DNA from: Lysobacterales bacterium
GTDB lineage: Bacteria; Pseudomonadota; Gammaproteobacteria; Xanthomonadales; Marinicellaceae
NCBI GenBank assembly: GCA_020442635.1
Contig: JAGRJR010000025.1
Span: forward strand, 1-40,564
DNA: 40,564 nt
Direction: 5' to 3'
In this document: positions 26,124 to 34,179 of the stretch, piece after piece
Layout of the letters: every line of letters begins with the position of its first letter
Position numbering within the stretch: the first letter of the stretch is position 1
Position numbers and translations under genes: made by a program
The notes under the pieces: generated by a model
What the model was told of the DNA's origin: nothing
The model's input: the letters and a program-made list of their open reading frames with translations, nothing else
Database searches by the model: none

Positions 26124-26546
26124 ATGAGAATCTCCAATCCAGAAAATGATAACCGCAAACTTAATTTAACACCGTTGATTGATGTGGTGTTTTTGTTGTT
26201 AATCTTCTTTATGGTTAGTACCACCTTTGAGAAACAGGCCAAACTCAAGATTGAGTTGCCAGAAGCCAGCGCTAAAGCTGCTGCTTCTGAAGCCCAAGAA
26301 TTGGTGATAGCCATCAGTCAAAAAGGCGTGTTTTTTGTTAACAACAATGAACTTGTGAACGCCAAACCAAAGGCTTTACAAAATGCTTTGCAAAATATCG
26401 CGGAAGATGCTCGTGATATGCCTGTCATTATCAAAGCTGATGCCAATGTCGCTCATAAGCATGTGGTGATGGCGATGGATGTTTTGGGCAACATGGGCTT
26501 TGCAAAAGTTTCAATGGCGACTACCCAAGCCAAAGAAGTTCAGTGA
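26124..26546 (+). CDS. exbD: ExbD/TolR-family biopolymer transport protein
   Basis: The 140-residue single-pass protein has NLTPLIDVVFLLLIFFMVST (14-33), with Asp20 at the proton-carrying position of ExbD/TolR, then a periplasmic domain. The frame extends upstream to 26097 inside exbB; ATG 26124 gives the usual short, charged N-terminus. It works with the preceding exbB product. Its stop overlaps the GTG start of msbA. Confidence 0.92.
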   Translation: MRISNPENDNRKLNLTPLIDVVFLLLIFFMVSTTFEKQAKLKIELPEASAKAAASEAQELVIAISQKGVFFVNNNELVNAKPKALQNALQNIAEDARDMPVIIKADANVAHKHVVMAMDVLGNMGFAKVSMATTQAKEVQ

Positions 26547-28312
26547 ATACAGAACCTCATCAACCATCAACTTACCTCGGTTTGATGCGTTACATCAAAC
26601 CGTATAAATGGGTGTTTATCGTTGCCATACTGGGTGCTGTCATCGATGCATGCATGAAAGCCTTGTTTACATGGATGCTATCACCAATTCTCAAAAATGG
26701 ATTTGCGGAACAAAATGCTTTGTGGGTGAAATACATTCCAGTATTTGTTATTGGCATATTCTTGATTCGAAGTATTGGTAACTTTGCAGCTGCTTATGGC
26801 TTCACCTGGGTAGGTCGAAAAGTAATCAATGACTTACGACGGCGAGTTTTTAATCAATACCTGGTTTTGCCCCAAAAATTTTATGATGAACATTCAGCTG
26901 GAGGATTAATTTCACGCATCATTTACGATATTGAGCAAATGGCAAATGGCGTTTCCAAAAACTTTGTCATTATCATACGTGAAATGTTGGGCATCGTTTT
27001 CTATCTTGGAGTCATGTTTTATTATTCTTGGAAGCTTGCTCTTATTGCTTTTGTTGTATTTCCAGTGATTGCTTTAATTATTCGGGTCATCAACAAACGA
27101 TTCAGAAAGATTGGACATGGTATCCAACAGTCCATAGCAGAAACCACTCAGACGGTAGAAGAAGTGGTGAAAGGCCACAAAATTGTCAAAATATTCAAAG
27201 GCAAATCAAAAGAACAACAAAAATTTGATCAAAACATCAGGAAAAACAGACAGCTTCAAGTCAAAATTGTTGCCACTCAAGAAGTGATGTCCTCATTAAA
27301 TTTGATGTTGGTGGCAGTGGCATTATCAGCCATCATGTTCATCGCAGCCAAGTCAGGTATGGGGCCTTTTGATTTCATGTCGTTTATGACTGCAATGTTA
27401 TTATTGATGCCAACCATCAAAAATTTGTCGAATGTTTTTTCTACCATTCAAACCACCATGGCAGCGGCTGACAGTGTAATGTCTGTTTTGACTCAAAAAC
27501 CCGAAAAAGACACAGGTGACCAGATATTTTCTGTCGAACGGGTTGCTATTATATTTGATGGTGTCAGTTTTGCTTATGATCAATATGATATTCAAAGCCC
27601 AGTTAAAAAAGCATTGGACAATATTAATTTGGAAATTAAGGCTGGTCAAAGTGTGGCTTTTGTGGGCGCCTCGGGTGGTGGCAAAACCACATTGGTTAAT
27701 TTGGTGCCGCGGTTTTATGACGTCAGTGCTGGTGAAATTCTGATCAATGGTGAAAATATTCAACACTTTACCCTGGAAAGTCTACGAGACCACATTTCAA
27801 TAGTCAGTCAGGAAGTGGTGTTGTTTAACGACACCGTTCGAAATAACATTGCCTATGGTGCTCATGCAGATTACACAGAAGAGGCCATCATAAAAGCAGC
27901 TAAGCAAGCCAATGCATTTGATTTTATACAACAACTGCCACAAGGTTTTGATACTGAGCTCGGAGATAATGGAACCAAGTTGTCTGGTGGTCAAAGACAA
28001 CGCATAGCCATTGCGCGAGCGATATTAAAGGATGCTCCGCTTTTGATTTTGGATGAGGCCACTTCAGCATTAGACACAGAATCTGAAAAACACATTCAAT
28101 TGGCACTAAAACAGTTAATGAAAAATCGAACCACCTTGGTGATTGCTCATCGCCTCTCAACCATTGAGGATGTTGATAAAGTTGTGGTGTTGGATCAGGG
28201 ACAAGTGGCTCAAGAGGGTACTCACGAATCACTGATGGCCACGCCCGGTATTTATGCGCAGCTGCAACAAAGTCAAATGTTAACAATGCAGGGGGCTCAT
28301 GGCGGTGAATGA
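26543..28312 (+). CDS. msbA: Lipid A export ABC transporter, ATP-binding/permease protein MsbA
   Basis: This half-transporter of 589 residues flips core-lipid A across the inner membrane as a homodimer. Six transmembrane helices occupy about residues 20-310. The ATPase domain has Walker A GASGGGKT (375-382), signature LSGGQ (480-484), Walker B LLILDE (500-505) and the H-loop in VIAHRLSTI. The GTG start overlaps the exbD stop (GTGA). The downstream lpxK and kdsB genes belong to the same lipid A/Kdo pathway, which supports MsbA over other ABC exporters. Confidence 0.95.
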   Translation: MNTEPHQPSTYLGLMRYIKPYKWVFIVAILGAVIDACMKALFTWMLSPILKNGFAEQNALWVKYIPVFVIGIFLIRSIGNFAAAYGFTWVGRKVINDLRRRVFNQYLVLPQKFYDEHSAGGLISRIIYDIEQMANGVSKNFVIIIREMLGIVFYLGVMFYYSWKLALIAFVVFPVIALIIRVINKRFRKIGHGIQQSIAETTQTVEEVVKGHKIVKIFKGKSKEQQKFDQNIRKNRQLQVKIVATQEVMSSLNLMLVAVALSAIMFIAAKSGMGPFDFMSFMTAMLLLMPTIKNLSNVFSTIQTTMAAADSVMSVLTQKPEKDTGDQIFSVERVAIIFDGVSFAYDQYDIQSPVKKALDNINLEIKAGQSVAFVGASGGGKTTLVNLVPRFYDVSAGEILINGENIQHFTLESLRDHISIVSQEVVLFNDTVRNNIAYGAHADYTEEAIIKAAKQANAFDFIQQLPQGFDTELGDNGTKLSGGQRQRIAIARAILKDAPLLILDEATSALDTESEKHIQLALKQLMKNRTTLVIAHRLSTIEDVDKVVVLDQGQVAQEGTHESLMATPGIYAQLQQSQMLTMQGAHGGE

Positions 28313-29288
28313 AGAAAAAATCAGGCATCGCTGGTATGGTGGTGGCGATGTCGGTGGCATGGTTAAACTTGGTGCAAAAGTGTTTGGTTGGGCAGTCGCT
28401 ACACGCAAAAAACTGTACGCCATGGGTTTACGCAAAACCCATAAACTCAAAGTGCCAGTGATTGTTATAGGAAATATCACCGCAGGAGGTGGGGGTAAAA
28501 CTCCTATGGTTATTTGGTTGGCCAATCATTTAAAGGTCATGGGTTATCGTCCAGGGATCGTTTCCCGAGGTTATGGCGGTAAGCGAAAAGTAGAACCTCT
28601 GTTTGTGACGGCAAATGCCAATCCAGCAGCATCGGGTGATGAGCCTTTACTAATGGCCAAAAATACAGGTTTACCAGTGATGGTAGGCAAAGACCGGGTC
28701 AAAGCAGCCAAAGCATTAATCAACAGTTATTCTGTAAATGTGATTGTGGCCGATGATGGGATGCAACATTTGGCGTTGGGCAGAGACGCTGAAATTGTGA
28801 TGTTGGATGCCAAATGGCGAACGGGTAATCACATGTTAATACCAGCAGGTCCTTTACGTGAACCGCTGGAAAGACTGAACAATGTGGATTTGGTGGTATT
28901 CAAAGGTGCTTTTGAAAATCAACATCATTATGAGCTTGAAATCGACAAAATCTATCAGCTCAACCACCACAAGCAAGCTAGGGACATTGCAACATTTCGT
29001 AATCAAAAAGTGGTTGCTATGGCTGGTATTGCCAATCCTGAAGGTTTTTTCAATTCGCTTTCAAAAGCAGGTATCCCTATAATCAAAACAGCATTCCCAG
29101 ATCATTATGATTTCAGTGAAGAAGATTTTAAACCTCATGCTGAGAACTTGATTTTAATGACAGAAAAAGATGCGGTTAAATGTGCACACATGCAATTGCC
29201 GAATGTGTGGGTGGTCAAAGTTAAGGTGGTCATGCCAGAAAGTACCGAGGCAGCACTCAATCAATTGATTAACAAGGTGATGCAATGA
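28299..29288 (+). CDS. lpxK: Tetraacyldisaccharide 4'-kinase LpxK
   Basis: LpxK phosphorylates the 4' position of the lipid A disaccharide at the inner membrane. The 329 residues show an N-terminal membrane-associating region (WYGGGDVGGMVKLGAKVFGW), the unusual P-loop GNITAGGGGKTP (58-69), PGIVSRGYGG, VIVADDGMQH and the late LMTEKDAVK block. The ATG lies inside msbA (14-base overlap), and the stop overlaps the kdsB start. The order msbA-lpxK-kdsB is classic. Confidence 0.96.
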   Translation: MAVNEEKIRHRWYGGGDVGGMVKLGAKVFGWAVATRKKLYAMGLRKTHKLKVPVIVIGNITAGGGGKTPMVIWLANHLKVMGYRPGIVSRGYGGKRKVEPLFVTANANPAASGDEPLLMAKNTGLPVMVGKDRVKAAKALINSYSVNVIVADDGMQHLALGRDAEIVMLDAKWRTGNHMLIPAGPLREPLERLNNVDLVVFKGAFENQHHYELEIDKIYQLNHHKQARDIATFRNQKVVAMAGIANPEGFFNSLSKAGIPIIKTAFPDHYDFSEEDFKPHAENLILMTEKDAVKCAHMQLPNVWVVKVKVVMPESTEAALNQLINKVMQ

Positions 29289-30046
29289 GCAAATTTGATT
29301 TTGTAGTCTGTATTCCTGCACGTTATGCGTCCACCCGACTGCCTGGCAAACCCTTGATTGAATTAAAGGGTAAAGCATTGATTCTTTGGGCAGTTGAGGC
29401 GGCCAATAAATTGGGAGCCAGGGAAGTGGTGGTAGCCACCGATGATCAGCGTATTTTTGATTTGGTCATAGCACAAGGACACCAAGTAGTGATGACATCA
29501 TCTGAGCATGAATCTGGAACAGACCGCATTGCAGAATGTGCGAATTTAATGGGATGGTCACAAGACACTTGGGTACTCAATTATCAGGGTGATGAACCCA
29601 ATGTCCCGATTGAAAATGTCCAACAAGTTATCGAAGTGGTCAAAAACAACCCGCAAGCCAGCATCGGAACCTTATATCAAATCATTAACAATTTGGATGA
29701 TTTGTTTAATCCCAACGTGGTCAAGTTGGTGGTTGATGACAATTACCGAGCCCTGTATTTCAGCCGGGCACCGATTCCCTGGAGTCAAAAACAATTCAAG
29801 CAACCGATGAGTCTGCCACAAAACATTGAATATAAACATCACATTGGTTTATACATGTACAAAGTGGGCTTTCTGCAAAGGTTTGCCGAAAATTCACCCA
29901 GCAGCCTTGAAGTCACTGAGTCTTTAGAACAACTTCGCGCCTTACAAGCAGGCGACATTATTGTGGCAGCCAAAGCGGTTATGCCGATGCCTCATGGTAT
30001 TGATACTCCAGATGATGTGGAAAAATTTGAAGATTCCCTGCTCTGA
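29285..30046 (+). CDS. kdsB: 3-deoxy-manno-octulosonate cytidylyltransferase (CMP-Kdo synthetase)
   Basis: KdsB makes CMP-Kdo from CTP and Kdo for the inner core of LPS. The 253 residues show IPARYASTRLPGKPL (10-24), the nucleotide loop, VVATDDQRI, MTSSEHESGTDRIAE, NYQGDEP and the C-terminal GIDTPDDVEKFE. The start overlaps lpxK (ATGA). It is the last gene of the exbB-exbD-msbA-lpxK-kdsB operon; 70 bases separate it from alaS and I see no strong terminator there. Confidence 0.97.
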   Translation: MSKFDFVVCIPARYASTRLPGKPLIELKGKALILWAVEAANKLGAREVVVATDDQRIFDLVIAQGHQVVMTSSEHESGTDRIAECANLMGWSQDTWVLNYQGDEPNVPIENVQQVIEVVKNNPQASIGTLYQIINNLDDLFNPNVVKLVVDDNYRALYFSRAPIPWSQKQFKQPMSLPQNIEYKHHIGLYMYKVGFLQRFAENSPSSLEVTESLEQLRALQAGDIIVAAKAVMPMPHGIDTPDDVEKFEDSLL

Positions 30047-30116
30047 ATGCCTTTAATGGTTGTAACTGCTTCGCATAATCAATAAAATTTCTCGCTTATT
30101 GCAAATTTGAAAACCC

Positions 30117-32732
30117 ATGTTAACAACCCGACAAATCCGAAATAAATTCATCGATTTTTTTGAACAACATCAGCACCAGGCGGTAAAAAGCAGTTCGCTA
30201 ATTCCTGGAAATGATCCGACATTGCTGTTTGTTAATGCCGGTATGGTGCAGTTTAAAGATGTGTTTTTGGGTGCGGAAAAAAGAAACTATACCCGCGCGG
30301 CTTCTTCGCAAAGGTGTGTCAGAGCCGGTGGTAAACACAATGATTTGGATCAGGTAGGTTACACAGCCAGGCACCACACTTTTTTTGAAATGCTGGGCAA
30401 TTTCAGTTTTGGTGATTATTTCAAACGAGAAGCCATTCAATTTGCCTGGGATTTTTTGACCAAGGAATTGCGTTTGCCTGTTGAAAAATTATGGGTAACC
30501 GTATTCGAAGAAGACGATGAGGCTGAAAAAATTTGGCGTGATGAAATTGGTTTCCCAGCAGACAAAATATCCAGAATTGGCGCCAAAGATAATTTTTGGC
30601 AAATGGGAGATACCGGTCCTTGTGGACCATGTACTGAAATTTTTTATGACCACGGTGAACACATTGCCGGAGGCCCTCCGGGCACACCGGAAGAAGATGG
30701 TGATCGTTTCATAGAAATTTGGAATTTGGTGTTTATGCAATTTGACAAGCAACCCGATGGTAGCTTGATTCCTTTACCTAAGCCTTGTGTCGATACTGGC
30801 ATGGGGTTGGAAAGGATTGCCTCTATCATGCAGGGCAAACACAATAATTATCATATTGACCTGTTTCAACATTTAATAAAAAAAGCAGCCGAATTGACCG
30901 GTGCACTGGATATGGAAAATCCTTCATTGAAAGTTGTGGCGGATCATATCAGAACATGTGCTTTTTTAATTGCCGATGGTGTTTTACCTTCAAATGAGGG
31001 CAGGGGTTATGTGTTACGCCGAATAATCAGACGTGCGGCACGACATGGTAACAAGCTGGGTGCCAGAAATTTGTTTTTTTATCAAATGGTTCAGCCTTTG
31101 ATTGACGTTATGGGAGAGGATTATCCTGAATTGGTAGATCATAAATCAACCATTGAATCGGCCTTAAAACAAGAAGAACAAAAATTTGCTGAAACACTGG
31201 ATATTGGATTACAGGAGTATCAAAAGGCGACCAAAAATCTTGATGAACAATCAATCATCCCAGGTGATTTGGCTTTCAAATTGTATGACACCTTTGGTTT
31301 TCCACTGGACTTAACCCAGGATGTGGCGCGTGAGGATGGTAGAACTGTAGATGTAGATGCTTTTGATGCGTGTATGGAAGCACAAAAGAATCGTTCTAAA
31401 GCCAGTAAGCAATTCACGCAAAGCAATCAAATTTCAACCGACATCATTAATGATTTGGCACCAACAGTGTTCAATGGTTATCATCAATTCGAGGGCCAAT
31501 CCCAGGTGATGATGTTGCTTAAGGATGGTAAGCCTGTGGACACAATCCAAACGGGTGATAAGGCTGTGGTTATTTTGGATAAAACACCTTTTTATGCAGA
31601 ATCGGGTGGACAGGTTGGTGATATTGGTACCATTAGTGCCGGGTTTTTTAAAGGTCAAGTTTATGATACTCAAAAAGCAGCGGGTCAATTTCATTTACAT
31701 CACGTTAAAGCGAGCGAAGGTGAATTACAAACGGGACAAAAGGTAAATGTTCGAATTGATGACAAATATCGTCAAAAAGTAATCTTGAATCATTCGGCAA
31801 CTCATTTGTTACATAAAGTATTAAGAGACGTATTGGGAACGCATGTACAACAAAAAGGGTCCTTGGTTAATGCTGATAAATTGCGTTTTGACTTTTCTCA
31901 CAATCAACCCATCAGCCAAGCTCAATTGTTTGAGGTTGAACGCTTGGTGAATCAAGCCATTAGGGAAGATTTTAGCGCCAAAGATCAACATATGAGTTAC
32001 GATGAGGCCATTGCTTATGGTGCCATGGCTTTATTTGGTGAAAAATATGGTGATGAAGTCAGGGTTATGGACTTTGGCGGTTTCTCAGTTGAGCTTTGCG
32101 GTGGAACCCATGTACATTCAACCGGTGAAATAGGGTTGTTTAAGATTACCATGGAAACGTCAGTGGCATCAGGTATCAGGCGGCTTGAAGCCATTACCGG
32201 TGAAGCAGCGATTGATTGGGTACAGAATCAGGAGCAGTTAACTAAGCTGGTGGGTCATAAGCTCAATACGCCGTTTGACCGAATTGGTGAAGCGATTGAT
32301 AAGATCCTAGAACAAAACAAACAATTACAAAAACACATTGAACAATTAAATAAAACACAAGCGGCCGCATCAGTCAGTGATGTTTATCAGCAAGTTGTAG
32401 AACATCAGGGTATTCATTTTTTACACCATGTTTTTGAAGACACTGATGTCTCGGTTTTGCGTGATTTTATAGATGGATTTAAAAGCAAATACCAAAATGG
32501 TGTTGTGGTGTTTGGTAATGTAACAGAAGAGAAAGCTCAAGTGTTGGTTGGTGTAACCAAAAACAGTTGCCAACAAATTAAGGCTGGAGAACTAATTAAA
32601 GCCATTCTTGAAAAAGTGGGTGGTAGAGGAGGTGGCCGTCCTGATTTTGCCCAAGGTGGTGGAGAAGCTGATACAGCACAATTAACCGAAGCCATTGTGT
32701 CGTCATTGCAATCTTTGAAAGACAATATTTAA
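30117..32732 (+). CDS. alaS: Alanyl-tRNA synthetase
   Basis: This 871-residue class II enzyme has the catalytic N-terminal domain (RCVRAGGKHNDLDQVGYTARH, FFEMLGNFSFGDYFK, FWQMGDTGPCGPCTEI), the tRNA-binding middle part, the editing domain with zinc ligands His559, His563, Cys661 and His665 (HSATH and CGGTH), and the C-terminal oligomerisation/C-Ala domain ending near GGRGGGRPDFAQGGG. It is complete and of normal length. The ribosome binding site is weak. The csrA gene follows, as in many gammaproteobacteria, but recA/recX do not precede it. Confidence 0.98.
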   Translation: MLTTRQIRNKFIDFFEQHQHQAVKSSSLIPGNDPTLLFVNAGMVQFKDVFLGAEKRNYTRAASSQRCVRAGGKHNDLDQVGYTARHHTFFEMLGNFSFGDYFKREAIQFAWDFLTKELRLPVEKLWVTVFEEDDEAEKIWRDEIGFPADKISRIGAKDNFWQMGDTGPCGPCTEIFYDHGEHIAGGPPGTPEEDGDRFIEIWNLVFMQFDKQPDGSLIPLPKPCVDTGMGLERIASIMQGKHNNYHIDLFQHLIKKAAELTGALDMENPSLKVVADHIRTCAFLIADGVLPSNEGRGYVLRRIIRRAARHGNKLGARNLFFYQMVQPLIDVMGEDYPELVDHKSTIESALKQEEQKFAETLDIGLQEYQKATKNLDEQSIIPGDLAFKLYDTFGFPLDLTQDVAREDGRTVDVDAFDACMEAQKNRSKASKQFTQSNQISTDIINDLAPTVFNGYHQFEGQSQVMMLLKDGKPVDTIQTGDKAVVILDKTPFYAESGGQVGDIGTISAGFFKGQVYDTQKAAGQFHLHHVKASEGELQTGQKVNVRIDDKYRQKVILNHSATHLLHKVLRDVLGTHVQQKGSLVNADKLRFDFSHNQPISQAQLFEVERLVNQAIREDFSAKDQHMSYDEAIAYGAMALFGEKYGDEVRVMDFGGFSVELCGGTHVHSTGEIGLFKITMETSVASGIRRLEAITGEAAIDWVQNQEQLTKLVGHKLNTPFDRIGEAIDKILEQNKQLQKHIEQLNKTQAAASVSDVYQQVVEHQGIHFLHHVFEDTDVSVLRDFIDGFKSKYQNGVVVFGNVTEEKAQVLVGVTKNSCQQIKAGELIKAILEKVGGRGGGRPDFAQGGGEADTAQLTEAIVSSLQSLKDNI

Positions 32733-32812
32733 AATAGGTCTTCTCATTTGAATTGAAATATAGTCTAATTTAACAATAAAGCAGAAAAAATTAATAAAAA
32801 AGCTTTTGGAAA

Positions 32813-32833
32813 CGCCCTCAACCCCGATGGGCG
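32813..32833 (+). terminator. Hairpin between alaS and csrA
   Basis: Stem CGCCC/GGGCG with an 11-base loop, followed by ATTATTTT. It sits 80 bases after alaS and 26 before csrA, so it may terminate the alaS transcript or lie in the csrA leader. Confidence 0.45.
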
Positions 32834-32859
32834 ATTATTTTAATATGGAGAAATAAAGT

Positions 32860-33075
32860 ATGTTGATATTGACAAGAAGAGTTGGTGAAACATTGATGAT
32901 TGGTGATGATGTCACTGTGACCGTATTGGGCATCAAAGGCAATCAAGTAAGAATTGGAATTAACGCACCTAAAGAAATTGCCGTTCATCGTGAAGAAATC
33001 TACGAACGCATCAAAAATGAACAGGATGATGTGTCAGAGGTTGTTATAGATGAAGATAATTTAGGTAATCAGTAA
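32860..33075 (+). CDS. csrA: Carbon storage regulator CsrA
   Basis: This 71-residue RNA-binding homodimer represses or activates translation by binding GGA motifs in mRNA leaders. [18 protein letters not shown] opens the protein, and [10 protein letters not shown] (42-51) holds the RNA-contacting Arg44. The C-terminus is a longer acidic tail than in E. coli (61 residues), with DEDNLGNQ at the end. GGAG precedes the ATG by ten bases and is itself a GGA motif, so autoregulation is possible. Confidence 0.97.
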   Translation: MLILTRRVGETLMIGDDVTVTVLGIKGNQVRIGINAPKEIAVHREEIYERIKNEQDDVSEVVIDEDNLGNQ

Positions 33076-33193
33076 TTGTCCTAAATTTGCTGTTGCAATC
33101 TGAAATTAATAAATTAAAATAAGCGCCCTTTGAGAGATTTCTCTTATAATTTTTTTGATTATTCTCATAAAAAAATATATGGATCTCACAGCA

Positions 33194-33215
33194 TGATTCA
33201 AATGTATTTGAATCA
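33194..33215. promoter_or_regulatory. Perfect 22-bp palindrome just upstream of tRNA-Ser
   Basis: Arms TGATTCAAAT and ATTTGAATCA around GT. It ends 9 bases before the tRNA and lies just after a possible promoter (TTTTGA, 17 bases, TATATG), so it would fall in the 5' leader or act as an operator. Confidence 0.6.
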
Positions 33216-33224
33216 AAAGAATAC

Positions 33225-33315
33225 GGAGAGTTGGCCGAGAGGCTGAAGGCGCTCCCCTGCTAAGGGAGTATGGGTCAAAAGCCCATCGAGGGTTCGAATC
33301 CCTCACTCTCCGCCA
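33225..33315 (+). tRNA. tRNA-Ser (anticodon GCT)
   Basis: A 91-base class II tRNA with encoded CCA. The acceptor GGAGAGT pairs with ACTCTCC, the anticodon stem is CTCCC/GGGAG with loop CTGCTAA, a long variable arm follows (ATGGG/CCCAT), and the T arm is GAGGG/CCCTC. The gene order csrA, tRNA-Ser, tRNA-Arg is common in gammaproteobacteria. Confidence 0.97.
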
Positions 33316-33476
33316 TATTTATTTAAGTCGGCATAGCGGACTAGAATAAATATTATGGAGTATGAAGGTTGAGAAGCCGAGGTTCGAAAAAAAACGTCAG
33401 GAACGTTTTTTTTCGCTGCAGGCGCCGCGAAGCGGTGAAAACAGGAAGTTTTCAATCATCCCTCACTCTCCGCCAT
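33316..33476 (+). repeat. Palindromic element with a split second copy of the tRNA-Ser 3' end
   Basis: The last 19 bases of the tRNA plus flank (33298-33316, ATCCCTCACTCTCCGCCAT) recur exactly at 33458-33476. The T-loop side recurs in part as GAGGTTCGAA at 33379-33388 (one G fewer). The 69 bases between the two halves form three hairpins: a perfect 13-bp stem with A8/T8 (33385-33397 with 33403-33415), a 6-bp stem with GAA loop (33423-33428 with 33432-33437) and a 6-bp stem GAAAAC/GTTTTC (33437-33442 with 33448-33453). Before it, ATATTTATT/AATAAATAT (33315-33323 with 33345-33353) forms another hairpin. The type of element is unknown. Confidence 0.7.
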
Positions 33477-33524
33477 TTTTGGAATGGTTAAAATTACACC
33501 ATTACAAATTGGTTTGAATTATTG

Positions 33525-33553
33525 TTGACTTCGTTGAGAAAAACCAACATAAT
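33525..33553 (+). promoter_or_regulatory. Sigma-70-type promoter for the tRNA-Arg cluster
   Basis: TTGACT (33525-33530), 17 bases, CATAAT (33548-33553). The tRNA-Arg gene begins 13 bases further on. It may drive the five tRNAs and perhaps tig. Confidence 0.65.
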
Positions 33554-33566
33554 TCGCAACCCTTGA

Positions 33567-33644
33567 GCGCCCGTAGCTCAGTTGGATCAGAGTACCTGGC
33601 TACGAACCAGGTGGTCGGAGGTTCGAATCCTTCCGGGCGCGCCA
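33567..33644 (+). tRNA. tRNA-Arg (anticodon ACG)
   Basis: The acceptor GCGCCCG pairs with CGGGCGC, the anticodon stem is CCTGG/CCAGG with loop CTACGAA, the T arm is GGAGG with T-loop TTCGAAT, and CCA is encoded. A34 would be edited to inosine to read CGU/CGC/CGA. The D loop is one base longer than in E. coli. Confidence 0.96.
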
Positions 33645-33728
33645 TTTTTAGATTGGTGTAAATCCTTTGGATTAACTACAATCGTTCATTGAAATATGAA
33701 CAAGAAACCTCATTTTATCGTTGAACTT

Positions 33729-33757
33729 GCTGGTTTTAGGTATTAAAATTCGCCAGC
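33729..33757 (+). other. Hairpin sharing 14 bases with the tRNA-Leu anticodon arm
   Basis: GCTGGTTTTAGGTA (33729-33742) is identical to 34095-34108 in tRNA-Leu(TAG). Here it folds as GCTGG/CCAGC with inner TTTTA/TAAAA. It sits in the spacer between tRNA-Arg and tRNA-Pro; the rest of a tRNA-Leu is not recognisable. Confidence 0.45.
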
Positions 33758-33779
33758 TTGATGAAATGAGTGAAATTGT

Positions 33780-33856
33780 CGGGGTATAGCGCAGCCTGGT
33801 AGCGCAACTGCTTTGGGAGCAGTGGGTCGGGAGTTCGAATCTCTCTACCCCGACCA
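33780..33856 (+). tRNA. tRNA-Pro (anticodon TGG)
   Basis: The acceptor CGGGGTA pairs with TACCCCG, the anticodon stem is ACTGC/GCAGT with loop TTTGGGA, and CCA is encoded. The C1 start and GCGCAGCCTGG D arm are typical of bacterial tRNA-Pro. Confidence 0.97.
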
Positions 33857-33872
33857 CTTTAACAACCGCAAT

Positions 33873-33949
33873 GCGCCCGTAGCTCAACCGGATAGAGCAT
33901 CGGCCTTCTAAGCCGAGGGTTGCAGGTTCGAGTCCTGCCGGGCGCGCCA
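33873..33949 (+). tRNA. tRNA-Arg (anticodon TCT)
   Basis: The acceptor GCGCCCG pairs with CGGGCGC, the anticodon stem is TCGGC/GCCGA with loop CTTCTAA, and CCA is encoded. It reads AGA/AGG and complements the CCT isoacceptor at 6557-6632. Confidence 0.97.
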
Positions 33950-33963
33950 GGCGGGATAAGTAT

Positions 33964-34040
33964 GGTGGCCGTAGTTCAGTTGGTAGAGCGCCAGATTGTG
34001 ATTCTGGTTGTCGTGGGTTCGAGCCCCATCGGCCACCCCA
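33964..34040 (+). tRNA. tRNA-His (anticodon GTG)
   Basis: The start includes the extra 5' G (-1) paired with discriminator C. The acceptor GTGGCCG pairs with CGGCCAC, the anticodon stem is CCAGA/TCTGG with loop TTGTGAT, and CCA is encoded. Confidence 0.97.
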
Positions 34041-34068
34041 TTCATTTTTTCATCATTTATTTATACAA

Positions 34069-34153
<85 letters not shown>

Positions 34154-34179
34154 TTTTTTGATTTACACGTGGAGTAAAG

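Noticed and set aside
33385..33415. A8/T8 hairpin as a plain rho-independent terminator for tRNA-Ser
   Set aside because: It may terminate, but it lies inside the split tRNA copy and is followed by two more hairpins, so a simple terminator does not explain the structure.
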